5,640 bases of DNA from Acidobacteriota bacterium (GTDB lineage: Bacteria > Acidobacteriota > Terriglobia > 20CM-2-55-15). The stretch spans positions 1-5,640 of the forward strand of contig QHXD01000556.1 of assembly GCA_003223895.1 (NCBI GenBank), read 5' to 3'. A model generated the notes under the pieces. It did not search any database, was not told the origin of the DNA, and saw nothing but the letters and a program-made list of their open reading frames with translations. Positions 5,184 through 5,640 of the stretch are shown piece after piece (the first letter of the stretch is position 1; each line of letters starts with the position of its first letter). Both the position numbers and the translations under genes were made by a program.

Positions 5184-5640
5184 ATGATCAAGGCCATCCG
5201 GATTCACGAGAATGGCGGACCCGAAGTCCTCAAATGGGAGGATGTCGAACTGCCGCCGCCCGCCGCGGCCGAGGCGCGGGTTCGACACACGGCAATCGCG
5301 CTCAACTTCTCCGATATCAACGTCAGGCGCGGCGGATTCTACCTGGCACGGCCGCTTCAGTTTCCGGTGATTCTCGGGAACGAAGCCGCTGGAGTGGTGG
5401 AAAGCGCCGGACCGGGCGTGACCTAGGTTCAACCCGGCGACCGCGTCGCTTATGTAGGAAGCGGCGGACCATTCTACGAAAACACCGGGGCGTACGCCGA
5501 GGCACGCAACCTTCCTGCCTCGTGCCTGATCAAGCTGCCGGACTCCATTTCCGAACAGCAGGCAGCGGCGCTGCTGCTCAAAGGGCTGACCGCATCGATG
5601 ATTATCAACAGGGTCTTTCGGCCGAAAGCGGGCGACTCCA
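5184..5640 (+). pseudogene. QorA-like NADPH:quinone oxidoreductase, interrupted by an in-frame TAG, runs off the window
   Basis: The frame from ATG 5184 encodes a zinc-independent quinone oxidoreductase of the medium-chain dehydrogenase superfamily (zeta-crystallin/QorA type). Such enzymes reduce quinones with NADPH in the cytoplasm. Visible family features are GGPEVLKWEDV, ALNFSDINVRRG, FPVILGNEAAGVVESAGPGV, then PGDRVAYVG, GAYAEARNLPA and QQAAALLLKGLTASMII. After residue 80 a TAG (5424-5426) sits where relatives usually have a charged or polar residue between GVT and VQPGDRV. The same frame continues with perfect family similarity to the end of the window, so one substitution (for example from GAG) explains it. 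No frameshift is needed. The cofactor-binding half and C-terminus lie beyond 5640. The ATG has no clear Shine-Dalgarno; an in-frame stop at 5157-5159 excludes a longer form. A sequencing error is an alternative explanation. Confidence 0.8.

Overview
The window looks like a chromosomal segment of an Acidobacteriota-like bacterium (Solibacter/Vicinamibacter type). This is inferred from a moderately GC-rich sequence, the pairing of a DUF6152-type secreted protein with the uncharacterised 'GAWW…DLTGVW…LPPG…IYTDGR…HSDKL…ERFR' secreted family, and a GCGGGCTAAAGCC-type palindromic intergenic repeat. No phage, transposase, CRISPR array, tRNA or rRNA could be seen.

Layout. Positions 86-898 (minus) encode a secreted protein with two beta/gamma-crystallin domains. 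Divergent from it, 1088-1732 (plus) encodes a HugZ/PNPOx-like split-barrel protein with a C-terminal DUF2470 domain. That gene has no normal start codon in the right place and seems to lack the first beta strand. Positions 1921-2325 encode a small lipoprotein. Positions 2328-2480 hold a composite repeat: two near-identical inverted arms of about 50 bp around three 21-22 bp tandem units. Positions 2533-3327 and 4343-5098 encode two paralogous secreted proteins of unknown function (called A1 and A2 here). Between them lie the C-terminal half of a dienelactone hydrolase (3413-3799, start lost, catalytic triad kept) and a DUF6152-type secreted protein (3925-4329), which forms a tight two-gene operon with A2. 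At the right edge a QorA-like NADPH:quinone oxidoreductase gene (5184 to beyond 5640) is interrupted by one in-frame TAG.

Working together. Most intact products carry export signals (crystallin-like protein, lipoprotein, A1, DUF6152 protein, A2), so the window mainly encodes cell-envelope or periplasmic proteins of unknown role. The DUF6152-A2 pair, with A1 nearby, is the best candidate for a functional cassette. Three of the seven protein-coding loci (HugZ-like, dienelactone hydrolase, quinone oxidoreductase) show a lesion. Either gene decay is under way here or the source sequence contains errors. I found no convincing new defence or mobile system; the composite repeat and the A1/DUF6152/A2 cassette are the most notable items.
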